Positions 51,320 to 60,230 of a stretch of 64,000 bases of DNA are shown here, piece by piece. The stretch's first letter is position 1; every line of letters begins with the position of its first letter. The translations under genes were made by a program, and so were the position numbers. Under the pieces are notes generated by a model, which searched no databases, was not told where the DNA came from, and saw only the letters and a program-made list of their open reading frames with translations. This DNA is from an uncultured Blautia sp. GTDB taxonomy: Bacteria > Bacillota > Clostridia > Lachnospirales > Lachnospiraceae. Location: assembly GCA_934378195.1 (NCBI GenBank), contig CAKRPO010000002.1, positions 1-64,000 of the forward strand, in the 5' to 3' direction.

Positions 51320-51588
51320 AATATAGATATGACAAATAGAAATGAAATATAGACTGGTTAAATATCCTGTAAATGCGTATAGTAAATTTGATCCGGTTTG
51401 TGTATAAGAATGAATAATGTTTTCTCATGTCGGTGAATGACACGAGTGATCCGTGCCTGGTTCCTTCAGATGGTAATGGCGTTTACATAAAATATTTTGC
51501 ATCTTCTGGTCCGCTTAGCACTTCATGGAGTAAAACTTATATTTTTCTTTTCTTCTTCCAATTCCTTGCTTTCTTTTTCAATGGTTAA

Positions 51589-52071
51589 TTACTTAACCAT
51601 GATACCCTGTGTCAGCGTTGAGGTAGACTCTTTCACACCTGCCTTGCTGGCTGCATGATATCCACGCACTCGGTAATATGTACCTGATGGAACTGCTACG
51701 TCGATTGTTTTTTCCAGTTCATCTACATTGTTTGCAGTGAAATTCCAATACTTGTAGGTTCCATAACTTCCATTGACCTTCCGTTCCAGATAAAGTGACA
51801 GATAAACTTTGCTGCATTTTTTATGACATTCTGTCAAGCCATAGATGATAATCTCATTACTTGCAACTCTTTGAATTTTTACATTTCCTAAATGCAAATA
51901 GCTACTTCTTGCCAGAATTGTAGATGTATCTTCTGCACAGTCTTCTGTCGTCTCTTCATCTGTAATTTCATCCAGTATACTGATCGTATCTGCATATACC
52001 GGTGTCAAACTCATTCCGACAGATAATCCAACTGCCAAGCCAATTCCCAGTATCTTCTTCCAGACTTTCAC
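51589..52071 (-). CDS. Secreted DUF6147-like protein
   Basis: 160 residues. A signal peptide (WKKILGIGLAVGLSVGMSLT PVYA) is followed by an acidic stretch and a compact beta domain with SSYLHLGNVKIQRVASNEII, TECHKKCSKVYLSLYLERK and YYRVRGYHAASKAG. This matches a Lachnospiraceae secreted family I recall as DUF6147; function unknown. The two Cys in CHKKC could form a disulfide. The start is GTG, with AAGGA upstream. It is 70 bp downstream of the DUF4367-type gene on the same strand. Confidence 0.75.
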   Translation of the reverse strand: MKVWKKILGIGLAVGLSVGMSLTPVYADTISILDEITDEETTEDCAEDTSTILARSSYLHLGNVKIQRVASNEIIIYGLTECHKKCSKVYLSLYLERKVNGSYGTYKYWNFTANNVDELEKTIDVAVPSGTYYRVRGYHAASKAGVKESTSTLTQGIMVK

Positions 52072-52141
52072 TTCTCACTTCCTTTCGCTATGTAAACAAC
52101 CCTTACATAACTATATACGTAAGAAATCTGAAAATATCACT

Positions 52142-53152
52142 CTAAAATTTCATTTCTTTTATTATTTTTTTCATCTCTTCCAATTCAATTTTTCCTGATA
52201 AAGTGTATGATACTCCATCATACATCCAATTTGCTGTATATGTAGGATATTTATCTTCTTCATCATCCATTTTTTTCACCGAAATCTGGATTCCGTCTTT
52301 AACTATATTATCTACAATTTCAACTTTTCCATTTAAACTGCTAATATTACTAGTCATCTTCTCTTGCTGCTTATCAATATAAAAAAAGATTCCATTATTT
52401 TTATAATTATATTTAATATGAGCAAGTGCAGCCGGTTGATTTATTGTATATTTCGAGAATTCCATTCCCGACGGTCTATAATAAAACTCCGGCACTTCCA
52501 CCCCAAGTTTTTCTTCTATATCTGCAATTGCATCGCTTTCCTCAGTACTTGCATCTTCATTTGTCTCATCATTATAAGAAATCAGCTGGCTGTCATTCCC
52601 GCTCAGTATCCTCACGCTATTCACCAGGTACTTGCGGTTCGCCTCGCTGCTCATGCTCGCCGCAAACACGCAGAGCAGGCACACTCCGGCGATTCCGGCA
52701 ATCCTGCCCAGACGGACATAGCTGTGTTTCTTTTTCCGGAATTCCACAACCTTTGTCTCAGACATCTCTGCCCCGGATGCTTTTGCCTCAGACATATTTT
52801 TCCCAGATACACAGACATCTGCACAGATGAGCTCTTCTTTAGAAATATCTGCTTCTGTACCCATCGCAGGATTCTCCGCAGTCACATGTTCATCTGTCTC
52901 TTCATCCAGAAGCCCTTCTTCCCTTGCCCTCTGGTAAAAGCTTTCCCTCGAAACGCTCAGCTTCTGAACAATTTCCGGATGATCTTCATAACGTCTGCCA
53001 GAAAGCAGGGATTCCTCAATGGCATCTGCCTCTTTCAGATACTCATCCTCCAGCCACTGGCTGAACTTCTCATCGTCATCCATATCCGGCATATCCCAAA
53101 ACAAATCTTCTGTCTGATTGTCTTTCCGTTCTTTCTCAAACTCTTTTTTCAT
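52142..53152 (-). CDS. Anti-sigma-like membrane protein with a DUF4367-type C-terminus
   Basis: 336 residues. The acidic cytoplasmic N-terminus (about 1-140) begins [20 protein letters not shown]; one transmembrane helix (about 152-170, [17 protein letters not shown]) follows. An extracytoplasmic domain ends [39 protein letters not shown] and [10 protein letters not shown], the layout of DUF4367 proteins paired with ECF-like sigma factors. The sigma gene lies 1.2 kb upstream on the same strand with murG in between on the other strand. Start at 53152 with AAAGAG upstream; the longer frame to 53275 would cross the murG start. Confidence 0.75.
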   Translation of the reverse strand: MKKEFEKERKDNQTEDLFWDMPDMDDDEKFSQWLEDEYLKEADAIEESLLSGRRYEDHPEIVQKLSVSRESFYQRAREEGLLDEETDEHVTAENPAMGTEADISKEELICADVCVSGKNMSEAKASGAEMSETKVVEFRKKKHSYVRLGRIAGIAGVCLLCVFAASMSSEANRKYLVNSVRILSGNDSQLISYNDETNEDASTEESDAIADIEEKLGVEVPEFYYRPSGMEFSKYTINQPAALAHIKYNYKNNGIFFYIDKQQEKMTSNISSLNGKVEIVDNIVKDGIQISVKKMDDEEDKYPTYTANWMYDGVSYTLSGKIELEEMKKIIKEMKF

Positions 53153-53167
53153 CGTATTATCTCTTTC

Positions 53168-53196
53168 TTGACAATTCTTCCCCGGTGGTTCATAGT
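53168..53196 (+). promoter_or_regulatory. murG promoter
   Basis: Perfect TTGACA (53168-53173), a 17-base spacer and CATAGT (53191-53196), about 37 bp before murG. Confidence 0.65.
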
Positions 53197-53233
53197 TATT
53201 GGTAATAAAATGATTTTTCAGGAGGATTTCCCT

Positions 53234-54304
53234 ATGAAACATATTGTTCTCACCGGCGGTGGTACTGCCGGACACGTTACACCAAATATCGCTCTGATCC
53301 CGACACTCAAAGCTGCCGGCTATCAGATTTCCTATATCGGATCTTACGAAGGCATTGAACGCAAACTCATTGAAGAACTGGGCATTCCTTATTATGGAAT
53401 CTCCTCAGGTAAACTGAGACGTTATTTCGATCCTAAGAACTTTTCCGATCCTTTCCGGGTATTAAAAGGGTTCCATGAAGCTAAGAAGCTTCTCAAAAAA
53501 CTGAAACCCGATGTAGTCTTTTCCAAGGGAGGGTTCGTTACCGTCCCTGTTGTAATCGCAGCCAAACGCTGCAAGATTCCAGCAATCATCCACGAGTCTG
53601 ATATGACTCCCGGACTTGCCAACAAACTCTGCATTCCATCCGCAGTCAAAGTATGCTGTAACTTCCCTGAGACTGTCAGCAGTCTCCCTGCAAACAAGGC
53701 TGTACTGACCGGTACTCCGATCCGTCAGGAACTTCTGAAAGGTGATAAGGAAGCCGGCCGTCAGTTCTGTGGTTTCACTTCTGACAAGCCGGTACTGATG
53801 GTAATCGGCGGAAGCCTCGGTGCTGCCTCTGTCAACGACCATGTCCGCAAAATTCTTCCGGAACTTCTGAAGGACTTCCAGGTCATCCATCTCTGCGGCA
53901 AAGGCAAAATGGATGAAAAACTGGTCAGCACTGCAGGATATGTACAGTATGAATATATCAAGGATGAACTTCCAGACCTCTTTGCCCTGTCTGATATTGT
54001 AATCTCCCGTGCAGGAGCAAACGCTATCTGCGAGATCAGTGCTCTTCACAAACCGAATCTTCTGATCCCGCTGTCCGCAAAGGCCAGCCGCGGTGACCAG
54101 ATTCTGAATGCCCGTTCCTTTGAGAAGCAGGGATTCAGTATGGTTCTTGAGGAGGAAGAGATCACCGACCAGAAGCTTCTGGATACGATCCACAAGCTGT
54201 ACGCTGACCGCCACTCCTTCGAGGAAGCAATGACCGGTGGCAAACAGATGGATTCTATTCATCATATCGTTTCACTGATCGAAGAATGTGTTTTAACTAA
54301 ATAA
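53234..54304 (+). CDS. murG: UDP-N-acetylglucosamine--lipid I N-acetylglucosaminyltransferase
   Basis: 356 residues, GT28 family. Seen: the N-terminal Gly-rich loop [65 protein letters not shown] and [20 protein letters not shown] with the UDP-GlcNAc binding residues. It makes lipid II on the inner membrane face. The start at 53234 follows AGGAGG at good spacing; the frame is open for 870 bp further upstream, but that part is the shadow of the opposite gene. It is embedded between two minus-strand genes. Confidence 0.97.
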   Translation: MKHIVLTGGGTAGHVTPNIALIPTLKAAGYQISYIGSYEGIERKLIEELGIPYYGISSGKLRRYFDPKNFSDPFRVLKGFHEAKKLLKKLKPDVVFSKGGFVTVPVVIAAKRCKIPAIIHESDMTPGLANKLCIPSAVKVCCNFPETVSSLPANKAVLTGTPIRQELLKGDKEAGRQFCGFTSDKPVLMVIGGSLGAASVNDHVRKILPELLKDFQVIHLCGKGKMDEKLVSTAGYVQYEYIKDELPDLFALSDIVISRAGANAICEISALHKPNLLIPLSAKASRGDQILNARSFEKQGFSMVLEEEEITDQKLLDTIHKLYADRHSFEEAMTGGKQMDSIHHIVSLIEECVLTK

Positions 54305-54319
54305 TCATGAAAGCATAAG

Positions 54320-54359
54320 TATGCAGGCAGTTATCGATGTGACCGCCTGCATATTTTTT
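54320..54359 (+). terminator. murG terminator overlapping the sigma factor 3' end
   Basis: ATGCAGGC-x-GT pairs with AC-x-GCCTGCAT, followed by TTTTTT. The stop codon of the minus-strand sigma gene (54331-54333) lies in the loop. Confidence 0.85.
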
Positions 54360-54873
54360 CCATTTCTTCGATTATCCAGGCTTTAGAACGCAGATTTCTG
54401 TTGTTTACATTATTCGGGGTGATTCCATATTCACTCGCCACTTCTGCCGATGACAGTTCATGCAGCTTTGTTTTCACCAGAATATCATAATTCATTGGAT
54501 TTCTTTGCCGAAGCCTGTTCAAGATAAGTTTCTGATATTTCTCTTCTTCCATACGAAGCATTCTCGCCTCTGGATTCATCTTTTCATCTGCCGGCTCATA
54601 CGTGCTTTCCTCATCATTGATCGTAAAATCTTCCGGTCTGGATGAGGCTTTCCTGAAATAGTCTATACATTTGTTGGTTGTCGCCCTCATCACCAGTGCT
54701 TTCAGTCTCTTCATATTTGAATAGTCCAGTCTGTCCCGCACCTTGAATAAAGACAGAAAGACTTCCTGACTGATATCCTTCGCCAGTTCTTCATCACTGG
54801 TCATACAGAAGGCAACATATGCTGAGAATCCTTGGTAGTGATCGTAAAAATCATCAAAATTCTCAATTATCAT
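54331..54873 (-). CDS. ECF-like sigma-70 family RNA polymerase sigma factor
   Basis: 180 residues. Region 2: CMTSDEELAKDISQEVFLSL FKVRDRL, then MRATTNKCIDYFRKAS (2.3-2.4). After an acidic linker comes region 4: LHELSSAEVASEYGITPNNV NNRNLRSKAWI, a helix-turn-helix. No region 1 or 3 is present, fitting group 4. Its partner is probably the DUF4367-type membrane protein beyond murG. A HIT-protein gene lies 43 bp upstream on the same strand. The ribosome binding site is weak. Confidence 0.85.
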   Translation of the reverse strand: MIIENFDDFYDHYQGFSAYVAFCMTSDEELAKDISQEVFLSLFKVRDRLDYSNMKRLKALVMRATTNKCIDYFRKASSRPEDFTINDEESTYEPADEKMNPEARMLRMEEEKYQKLILNRLRQRNPMNYDILVKTKLHELSSAEVASEYGITPNNVNNRNLRSKAWIIEEMEKICRRSHR

Positions 54874-54916
54874 TTACTTTTGTACTCTTTTCTATACGCA
54901 TTCCTATATTCCAGCC

Positions 54917-55321
54917 TTACGCCTTCACCCTGGAGAGAATCTCTTCTTTCATCTCATCAGTCAACTCGCCAGGTTTCCATGTCAGCCCTACCTGATCTCC
55001 CTCATAGCGAGGAATCAGATGCATGTGGAAATGAAATACCGTCTGTCCTGCAATCTCGCCATTATTCTGAACTACATTAAATCCATCACAATGCAGTCCG
55101 TCTTTGATCTTTGTCGCCATATGCTTTGCAAGGATCATTGCCTTTCCTGCTGTCTCATCCGGAAGTTCGTAAATATTTGCCGCATGAGCCTTCGGAAGAA
55201 TCAGTGCATGTCCTTTTGTTGCCGGTCCCAGGTCAAGAATCACACGAAAATCTTCGTCTTCATATAACGTAGCGGAAGGAATTTCTCCGTTTGCAATTTT
55301 ACAAAAAATACAGTTTTCCAT
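54917..55321 (-). CDS. HIT family nucleotide hydrolase (HinT-like)
   Basis: 134 residues. ENCIFCKIANGEIPSATLYE at the N-terminus with the two Cys and later His of the zinc-binding form, FRVILDLGPATKGHALILPK and the catalytic HFHMHLIPRY (HxHxH). Proteins of this type hydrolyse AMP-lysine or similar phosphoramidates. Start at 55321 with AAGGAGG 8 bases upstream; a longer frame begins at 55432 but has no support. Confidence 0.95.
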   Translation of the reverse strand: MENCIFCKIANGEIPSATLYEDEDFRVILDLGPATKGHALILPKAHAANIYELPDETAGKAMILAKHMATKIKDGLHCDGFNVVQNNGEIAGQTVFHFHMHLIPRYEGDQVGLTWKPGELTDEMKEEILSRVKA

Positions 55322-55523
55322 GATATCGTCCTCCTTACAGTTCAACTGTTTTCTGCCTTTATTGTCTCGTACTTTCACGAATTTTTCAAGACGAATTTTA
55401 TTGATTACTGTATTTTTTGATACTATACTCATAATTGTTTACAGGAAATGACCAAATTACTGGAGCAAAACGGACAATTCTGCTTTGTTCCGGCAATTTA
55501 CACTTCCCATGAGGTGACAGATT

Positions 55524-56201
55524 ATGCAGAAAAAAGACATTATCACACAACAGAAGAAGGATTTTCAATCGATGCTGTCCACATTTTCTCATGAAATAAG
55601 AAATCCGCTGGCGTTGATCACCAGCGAAATGCAGATGTTGTCAGATCTTCATCCGCAGCTCTGTTTCAGTGAACACTGGGATAATATCATGGAAAATCTG
55701 AATTATATACGTGAGCTTCTGGACGAACTTTCCAGATACCAGAACGCCGGACATATTTCCCTTACTCAGACAGATTTAAGTCTCTGTCTGGAACGTATCA
55801 CGAATTCCTTCCGTCCGGCACTGGATTATCTCGGAATCACCTTCGAGACTGACATCCCCCATGATCTTCCCCAGATCTGTCTGGATCAGACAAAAATCCG
55901 TCAGGCTCTCTTTAACATTCTCCGAAATGCACAGGAATCGATCCAGCATGTGCACGGAAAAATTCAGTTTTCTGCTTCTGCAGTTCCTGACGGTGTACAG
56001 CTTACCATCTCCGATAATGGCTGTGGCATGACCGGGGAGCAGATGGAAAATGTCTTTCAGCCCTTCATAACCTACAAGCCCGGAGGCACAGGTCTCGGGC
56101 TTGCTGTCACCCGCCAGATCATCGAAGCTCATCAGGGTACGCTGGAAGTAGAAAGTGTTCCGAATGAAGGTACTTCATTTTATATTTTTCTTCCCGGATG
56201 A
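55524..56201 (+). CDS. Orphan cytoplasmic histidine kinase
   Basis: 225 residues with only the transmitter. The HisKA-type H-box is TFSHEIRNPLALITSEMQML (about 20-39). The HATPase has QALFNILRNAQESIQ (N-box), LTISDNGCGMT (G1), FQPFITYKPGGTGLGLAVTR (F/G2) and GTSFYIFLPG. No sensor domain or membrane helix is present and no response regulator is adjacent. This resembles the soluble orphan kinases that feed sporulation phosphorelays in Firmicutes, but the target is unknown. RBS GAGGTG. Its last 22 bp overlap the convergent rhomboid gene. Confidence 0.88.
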   Translation: MQKKDIITQQKKDFQSMLSTFSHEIRNPLALITSEMQMLSDLHPQLCFSEHWDNIMENLNYIRELLDELSRYQNAGHISLTQTDLSLCLERITNSFRPALDYLGITFETDIPHDLPQICLDQTKIRQALFNILRNAQESIQHVHGKIQFSASAVPDGVQLTISDNGCGMTGEQMENVFQPFITYKPGGTGLGLAVTRQIIEAHQGTLEVESVPNEGTSFYIFLPG

Positions 56202-56791
56202 TAGAGGATAACTGCAAGCAGAAGTCCGGATACCAGCCCGCCTATATGGGCGGTATTGTCCACTCCTGTACTTGTAAATCCGAAATACAGGGAAAAAGCA
56301 GCCATGATTAGAATCTGTCGTGCAGACAGATCCCCCAGCCAGCCTTTATTGCGGATCACGATATAGATCATGGCTCCCATAACAGCAAAGACTGCACCGG
56401 ATGCGCCGGCAGATACCGCGAAATCCAGAGAATGCAGTTCCATACATAAGGAAAACACATTTCCAAGCAGACCACCCAGCAGGTAGATCAGAAGGAATCT
56501 TATCTTTCCGATCGCCTGTTCCAGTCTGCTTCCAAGCACAAACAGTACCAGCATATTATTCAACAAATGTTCAATTCCAAAATGCAGGAACATACAGGTA
56601 AACAGACGATAATATTCTCCACCCTGCACGATCATCGGGGTATAGGCTGCACCCCAGTCAAGCATATGCATGGTGTTCTGCGAACTTCCTGTAATCTCCA
56701 CGATCACGAAGGCAAGGATATTCAGGAATATCAACCCTGCAGTCACCGGTTCTTTACGTAATTCTTCCACGGATTTTTCTCCTATTCTCAT
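56180..56791 (-). CDS. Rhomboid family intramembrane serine protease
   Basis: 203 residues, six or so helices. Seen: YYRLFTCMFLHFGIEHLLNN with the conserved HxxxHxxxN, the catalytic VSAGASGAVFAVMGAM (GxSG, about 128-143) and the catalytic His in NTAHIGGLVSGLLLA. It cleaves transmembrane substrates; the target is unknown. The ATG at 56791 lacks a ribosome binding site, while AGGAG lies 8 bases before an in-frame GTG at 56770, so translation may start there (196 residues). It ends the minus-strand Tad-like cluster. Confidence 0.92.
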   Translation of the reverse strand: MRIGEKSVEELRKEPVTAGLIFLNILAFVIVEITGSSQNTMHMLDWGAAYTPMIVQGGEYYRLFTCMFLHFGIEHLLNNMLVLFVLGSRLEQAIGKIRFLLIYLLGGLLGNVFSLCMELHSLDFAVSAGASGAVFAVMGAMIYIVIRNKGWLGDLSARQILIMAAFSLYFGFTSTGVDNTAHIGGLVSGLLLAVILYHPGRKI

Positions 56792-56850
56792 TTTGATACA
56801 ATTTTAGCAGAAGGCATATCCCGTGACAAGGCAACACTTTTGTCGGATTG

Positions 56851-58350
56851 TTACTTTAGAAAGACATATCTCGCCTGTGCAAAATCCACCTGGTCTTCAT
56901 CCTGCAAAAGATACTCTTCATCTGCTTTCAACATTCTTCCATTGACAGATGTTCCATTTCTCGAATTCAGATCAGCCAGATAATATTCTTCGCCTGTTTT
57001 GCGGATCCTGGCATGTACACGACTGACTGTCGGAAGTGAGATCACAGCATCGGAAGCCTGTTCCAGTTTCCCGATCACCGTCAGTTCTCTTTCCAGATAG
57101 ATTGGGGCCAGTTCCCCGGGTTCTCTGCTTACCAGACTTGCCGGTCCTGACAGTTGCCCGGCTGAAAGTACTACGGTCTCACCATACATTTCCTGTTGAT
57201 CGTATTCTGTTCCTGATTGTTCTTCTCTGACCTTTTCATTTCTTTCCCTTCTTTTTTCCGGCATTTCTTTTTGCCACGCGGAAGCCTGTTCCGGTATATC
57301 TCTTTCTGCTGTCTTTTTTTCTGTTCTGCCTTTTTCTGTCCTGTCACTTCTGTTCTTCTCTATATTTCTGTCCACGCTTCTGCCAGTCTCTCCGGCAAGT
57401 TCACGCTGCACCTTATTTCTCCATTCTGCGGACTGTTCCTGTCGTTTCTTCTTTTTACCTGCCGCCCAGGTGCAGCCGGTCCCGATTCCCATAAGTACAA
57501 TCGCAACACCCAGAACAGCTTCCATTGGAATCTCTGGCAGATAGCCAAGATAACTGGCAAACAGAATTCCAATCAAAACGCCAACACCAGCCACGCATCC
57601 TGCTGCCAGCTTCCAGTGGATCTCTGCTTTCCCACTATGCGAAATCTTCTTTTTCTCTTCGTTATGTGCAGCCTCCTGATACTCAGGATCTCCCCATGAA
57701 CCAACATCTCTCTCTTTTTTCCACAAACTTTCCTCTGTCATGTCATGTTTTCCACTTTCAGCCTCATTTCTGTCTTCTCTTTCCACACTTCTGTCCCTGT
57801 CCTCCGCCTCTGCCCGATAAACCAGTTCTTTGATGTGTTCCAGCTGCAATCCGGATTCCATCGCTTTACGGTAGATTCCATATCCCAGATTGACTGCTCT
57901 GGAATCTTCATGGTCCAGCTTTGGCAGGAAATATTCCGTCAGCTCCCGAAACTGCTCCTGCACCGGATGACGATAATCCGGAAGGCAGCAAAAATACACT
58001 TCTTTTTTCTCCAGGTCCAGAAAGATATAATCCGGACAGAGGACCAGCTGTTCTGTGTTTAACAGAAATTCTGCCATCTCTTCCATTACCCGTAGAAATC
58101 CCTGCAGAATCATCTCCAGGTCTTCCCCTCGGATCTTTCGCTGTTCATAAAAGGAAGCGATGGACTGTTTCGAAGTAATATCATAATAGAACAGCCATTT
58201 CCCATCCAGCCCCTGCATCCTGCATTTCAATATCGAAGACATTGTGTTTCCCGTCAGTATTCTTACCTGATATGAAGCGGTATTGACCATTTCCTCCGCA
58301 TAAAGGATCAGATAATTATGACTGACATCTCGTTTATATTCTGCATGCAT
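56851..58350 (-). CDS. FHA-domain membrane protein (DUF6382-type)
   Basis: 499 residues. The N-terminal DUF6382-like domain (about 1-180: WLFYYDITSKQSIASFYEQR, LCPDYIFLDLEKKEVYFCCL) is followed by a charged linker, two hydrophobic helices (about 245-290), a very charged Glu/Arg/Lys linker and a C-terminal FHA domain (about 415-499: LPTVSRVHARIRKTGEEYYL ADLNSRNGTSVNG). FHA domains bind phosphothreonine. It is found beside Tad-like genes in Lachnospiraceae and may regulate the pilus machine. RBS GGGAG. It lies 50 bp after the TadE-like gene. Confidence 0.85.
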   Translation of the reverse strand: MHAEYKRDVSHNYLILYAEEMVNTASYQVRILTGNTMSSILKCRMQGLDGKWLFYYDITSKQSIASFYEQRKIRGEDLEMILQGFLRVMEEMAEFLLNTEQLVLCPDYIFLDLEKKEVYFCCLPDYRHPVQEQFRELTEYFLPKLDHEDSRAVNLGYGIYRKAMESGLQLEHIKELVYRAEAEDRDRSVEREDRNEAESGKHDMTEESLWKKERDVGSWGDPEYQEAAHNEEKKKISHSGKAEIHWKLAAGCVAGVGVLIGILFASYLGYLPEIPMEAVLGVAIVLMGIGTGCTWAAGKKKKRQEQSAEWRNKVQRELAGETGRSVDRNIEKNRSDRTEKGRTEKKTAERDIPEQASAWQKEMPEKRRERNEKVREEQSGTEYDQQEMYGETVVLSAGQLSGPASLVSREPGELAPIYLERELTVIGKLEQASDAVISLPTVSRVHARIRKTGEEYYLADLNSRNGTSVNGRMLKADEEYLLQDEDQVDFAQARYVFLK

Positions 58351-58400
58351 AATTTATTCTCCCATATGATTCTACTTTCTTCTTTATTCTCGCATCATTC

Positions 58401-58838
58401 TTATCCTTCTTCCGTGACAATCTCAGCGGCAGCCTTGACCTTGCGGATCCATTCAGACGGCCGGATGATTCTGGAGCTTCCTTCTGTTTTTAACGTCCAG
58501 CGAAATCCACCGAAGCCTGCAATTGTTTCCGCCTGATAGCTGACCTTTACCGTCTTTCCGGTGCTTACCTGATATTTCAGATTTTCCGCACCAAAGAATC
58601 CTACATTTCCAAGTTCTTCCCCCTTTGCAGAAGCCGCTTCATATGGCTGTCCGTTTTTTCGTACACATTCCATACTTCCGGTCAATGCCGCCTCATGAGC
58701 AGCCGCTGTCAGCCAGGTACGATTATGTACAAAAAATGTCAGATACAGAACTCCTATGATTGTTATTAATATCAGCGACATCACACAGGCTGCCTCAATC
58801 GTAAAACTTCCTTTTTGCATCTTTTTTCTCAGATTCAT
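58401..58838 (-). CDS. TadE-like pseudopilin-type protein
   Basis: 145 residues. The short basic leader and helix KGSFTIEAACVMSLILITII (about 9-28) are the TadE-like pattern: a prepilin-like signal with the conserved Glu. A periplasmic-side domain of about 100 residues follows (VSTGKTVKVSYQAETIAGFG). It is likely a minor pilin or assembly factor. Start at 58838, with GGGAGGG upstream, overlapping the peptidase stop (ATGA); a longer frame extends through the upstream gene but is its shadow. Confidence 0.85.
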   Translation of the reverse strand: MNLRKKMQKGSFTIEAACVMSLILITIIGVLYLTFFVHNRTWLTAAAHEAALTGSMECVRKNGQPYEAASAKGEELGNVGFFGAENLKYQVSTGKTVKVSYQAETIAGFGGFRWTLKTEGSSRIIRPSEWIRKVKAAAEIVTEEG

Positions 58839-59251
58839 AGCAAAAACCCTCCCAGATAGCCCAACAGCAGAAACGGTACCAACGGTATTTCCGTCTTCCG
58901 TCCTTTTTTGCAGATAAACAGCAGAATTCCCGCATACCCAGCTGCTGCCAGCATTCCAATACATGCCATTTTCAGATACCATTCTGTTGTCAGCATCGTT
59001 CCAAGTGTCAGAAAGACCCAGCCATCTCCCATTCCGATTTCTCCACCTGTCAGTATGCTGGCTGCCAGTATGATAAGACTGACTCCTGTCGGGATCATCC
59101 AGTCCTGTAAACTTCTTCCCGCATAGATGCTGAATCCAATGCCAAGAATCCCAAAACATCCTGTCAGAAACAGTGAAATCTCTTTTTTCTTCCAGTCTTT
59201 CCAGCCTGCAACTGCCAGAAACAAAACCGTCAATACCTCCCTGATCTGCAT
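58835..59251 (-). CDS. A24 family prepilin peptidase
   Basis: 138 residues, four or five helices. Catalytic Asp residues are visible in AGWKDWKKKEI (about 16-26) and in the GxGD motif GGEIGMGDGWVFLTLG (about 69-84). It is the short TadV/CpaA type, lacking the methylase domain. It should process the small Flp-type pilin at 61731 and the TadE-like proteins. RBS AAGGAG; the stop overlaps the start of the TadE-like gene. Confidence 0.9.
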   Translation of the reverse strand: MQIREVLTVLFLAVAGWKDWKKKEISLFLTGCFGILGIGFSIYAGRSLQDWMIPTGVSLIILAASILTGGEIGMGDGWVFLTLGTMLTTEWYLKMACIGMLAAAGYAGILLFICKKGRKTEIPLVPFLLLGYLGGFLL

Positions 59252-59275
59252 GCTTCTTTACTCCTTATCTTTATT

Positions 59276-60145
59276 TTATCCGCAGCTGCTGCAGGCATGC
59301 ATCCCGCCAAGCTGTGATTCCTTTACCAGTTTTACGGTACGCTTCAGGCCACTGCAGGTCGCAAGATTATGATAACGGTTTCCTGAAGAAGTCACATATA
59401 CCACTCCGGATGGCTTCTGATTCCGGCTGCAGGACTCGCAGGGACTGTATTTCTGTCCACTTGCATTGTGGGCATGCGCGACAGACGAACCTGATATCTG
59501 GTTAATCTTCACATTCAGATAACGGCAGCCCGGTTTCCTGTGATATACCGTTCCGGATTCTGTTACATACACCATCTTCTCCGGTTCTTTTGCATCTCCC
59601 TTAAGTTCTGTCTCATCCGCACCCGTCCATGCATGTACTTTGACCGTATTATGCATCCATACCTTTGGCAGCGGAACCAGTGCACCGATTGGCGTGTATG
59701 CATAAACATCCGGCATTGTAACTTCTTTTGGGCCTTTTCCATCCAATACATATGCATACATTCCTGCCTCTTTCGTCTTTTCACACAGTGCCTGCAGATG
59801 CACTGTCTGAATCCGGTAAATATCCATAAACGAGATCATCGTCACCATTCCAAGGAAAAACAATGGCAGAACAAGTGCCGTTTCCAGCGCCAGGCTTGCC
59901 TGTCTGCACTTTCCTGGCAAGGTGCAGGAAGATACTTTTTCAGAAAGTTTTCTTATAACATCTTTGACACTTATGATTCTTTGGACTTTTCTGACCATCA
60001 GGGAAATCAGAATTTCTCTTCCACGAGAGCGTTTCCTTTCTGTTTTATTTTTATTTCTTTCACGTGCCATTGATTTTTTTCTGTCTATCTCACTGACATT
60101 TCTATGTTTTTCATTCCCATATTTCTTATCCTTCTGAAAAAGCAT
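59276..60145 (-). CDS. TadE-like protein with two C-terminal Cys/His zinc-ribbon-like repeats
   Basis: 289 residues. An unusual 80-residue, very basic N-terminus precedes a TadE-like signal helix (ASLALETALVLPLFFLGMVT, about 82-101). After a middle region come two copies of a Cys/His motif (about 192-240 and 248-289): VYVTESGTVYHRKPGCRYLN with YSPCESC, and VYVTSSGNRYHNLATCSGLK with HACSSCG. These resemble Ada-like metal-binding modules. I kept the ATG at 60145 because AGAGGTG precedes it; internal Met codons lack ribosome binding sites. It probably helps pilus assembly on the cell surface. Confidence 0.75.
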   Translation of the reverse strand: MLFQKDKKYGNEKHRNVSEIDRKKSMARERNKNKTERKRSRGREILISLMVRKVQRIISVKDVIRKLSEKVSSCTLPGKCRQASLALETALVLPLFFLGMVTMISFMDIYRIQTVHLQALCEKTKEAGMYAYVLDGKGPKEVTMPDVYAYTPIGALVPLPKVWMHNTVKVHAWTGADETELKGDAKEPEKMVYVTESGTVYHRKPGCRYLNVKINQISGSSVAHAHNASGQKYSPCESCSRNQKPSGVVYVTSSGNRYHNLATCSGLKRTVKLVKESQLGGMHACSSCG

Positions 60146-60230
60146 CTTTCTGCACCTCTTTTCCCAGGCGGTCTTACGACCGCCCGTGTTGCCCGTATAA
60201 CTTCTGAATCCAATCTCTCAAATCCACTTT

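Noticed and set aside
51426-51587. 53-codon plus-strand frame starting MSVNDTSDPC
   Set aside because: No ribosome binding site, no recognisable domain and a low-complexity Phe-rich end; not enough support for a gene.
52364-53233. 870-bp upstream extension of the murG reading frame
   Set aside because: It is antisense to the DUF4367-type gene; murG has a canonical start, AGGAGG site and promoter at its normal N-terminus.
58839-59159. Longer TadE-like frame overlapping the prepilin peptidase
   Set aside because: The extra part is the peptidase gene in another frame; the TadE leader begins at 58838 with its own ribosome binding site.
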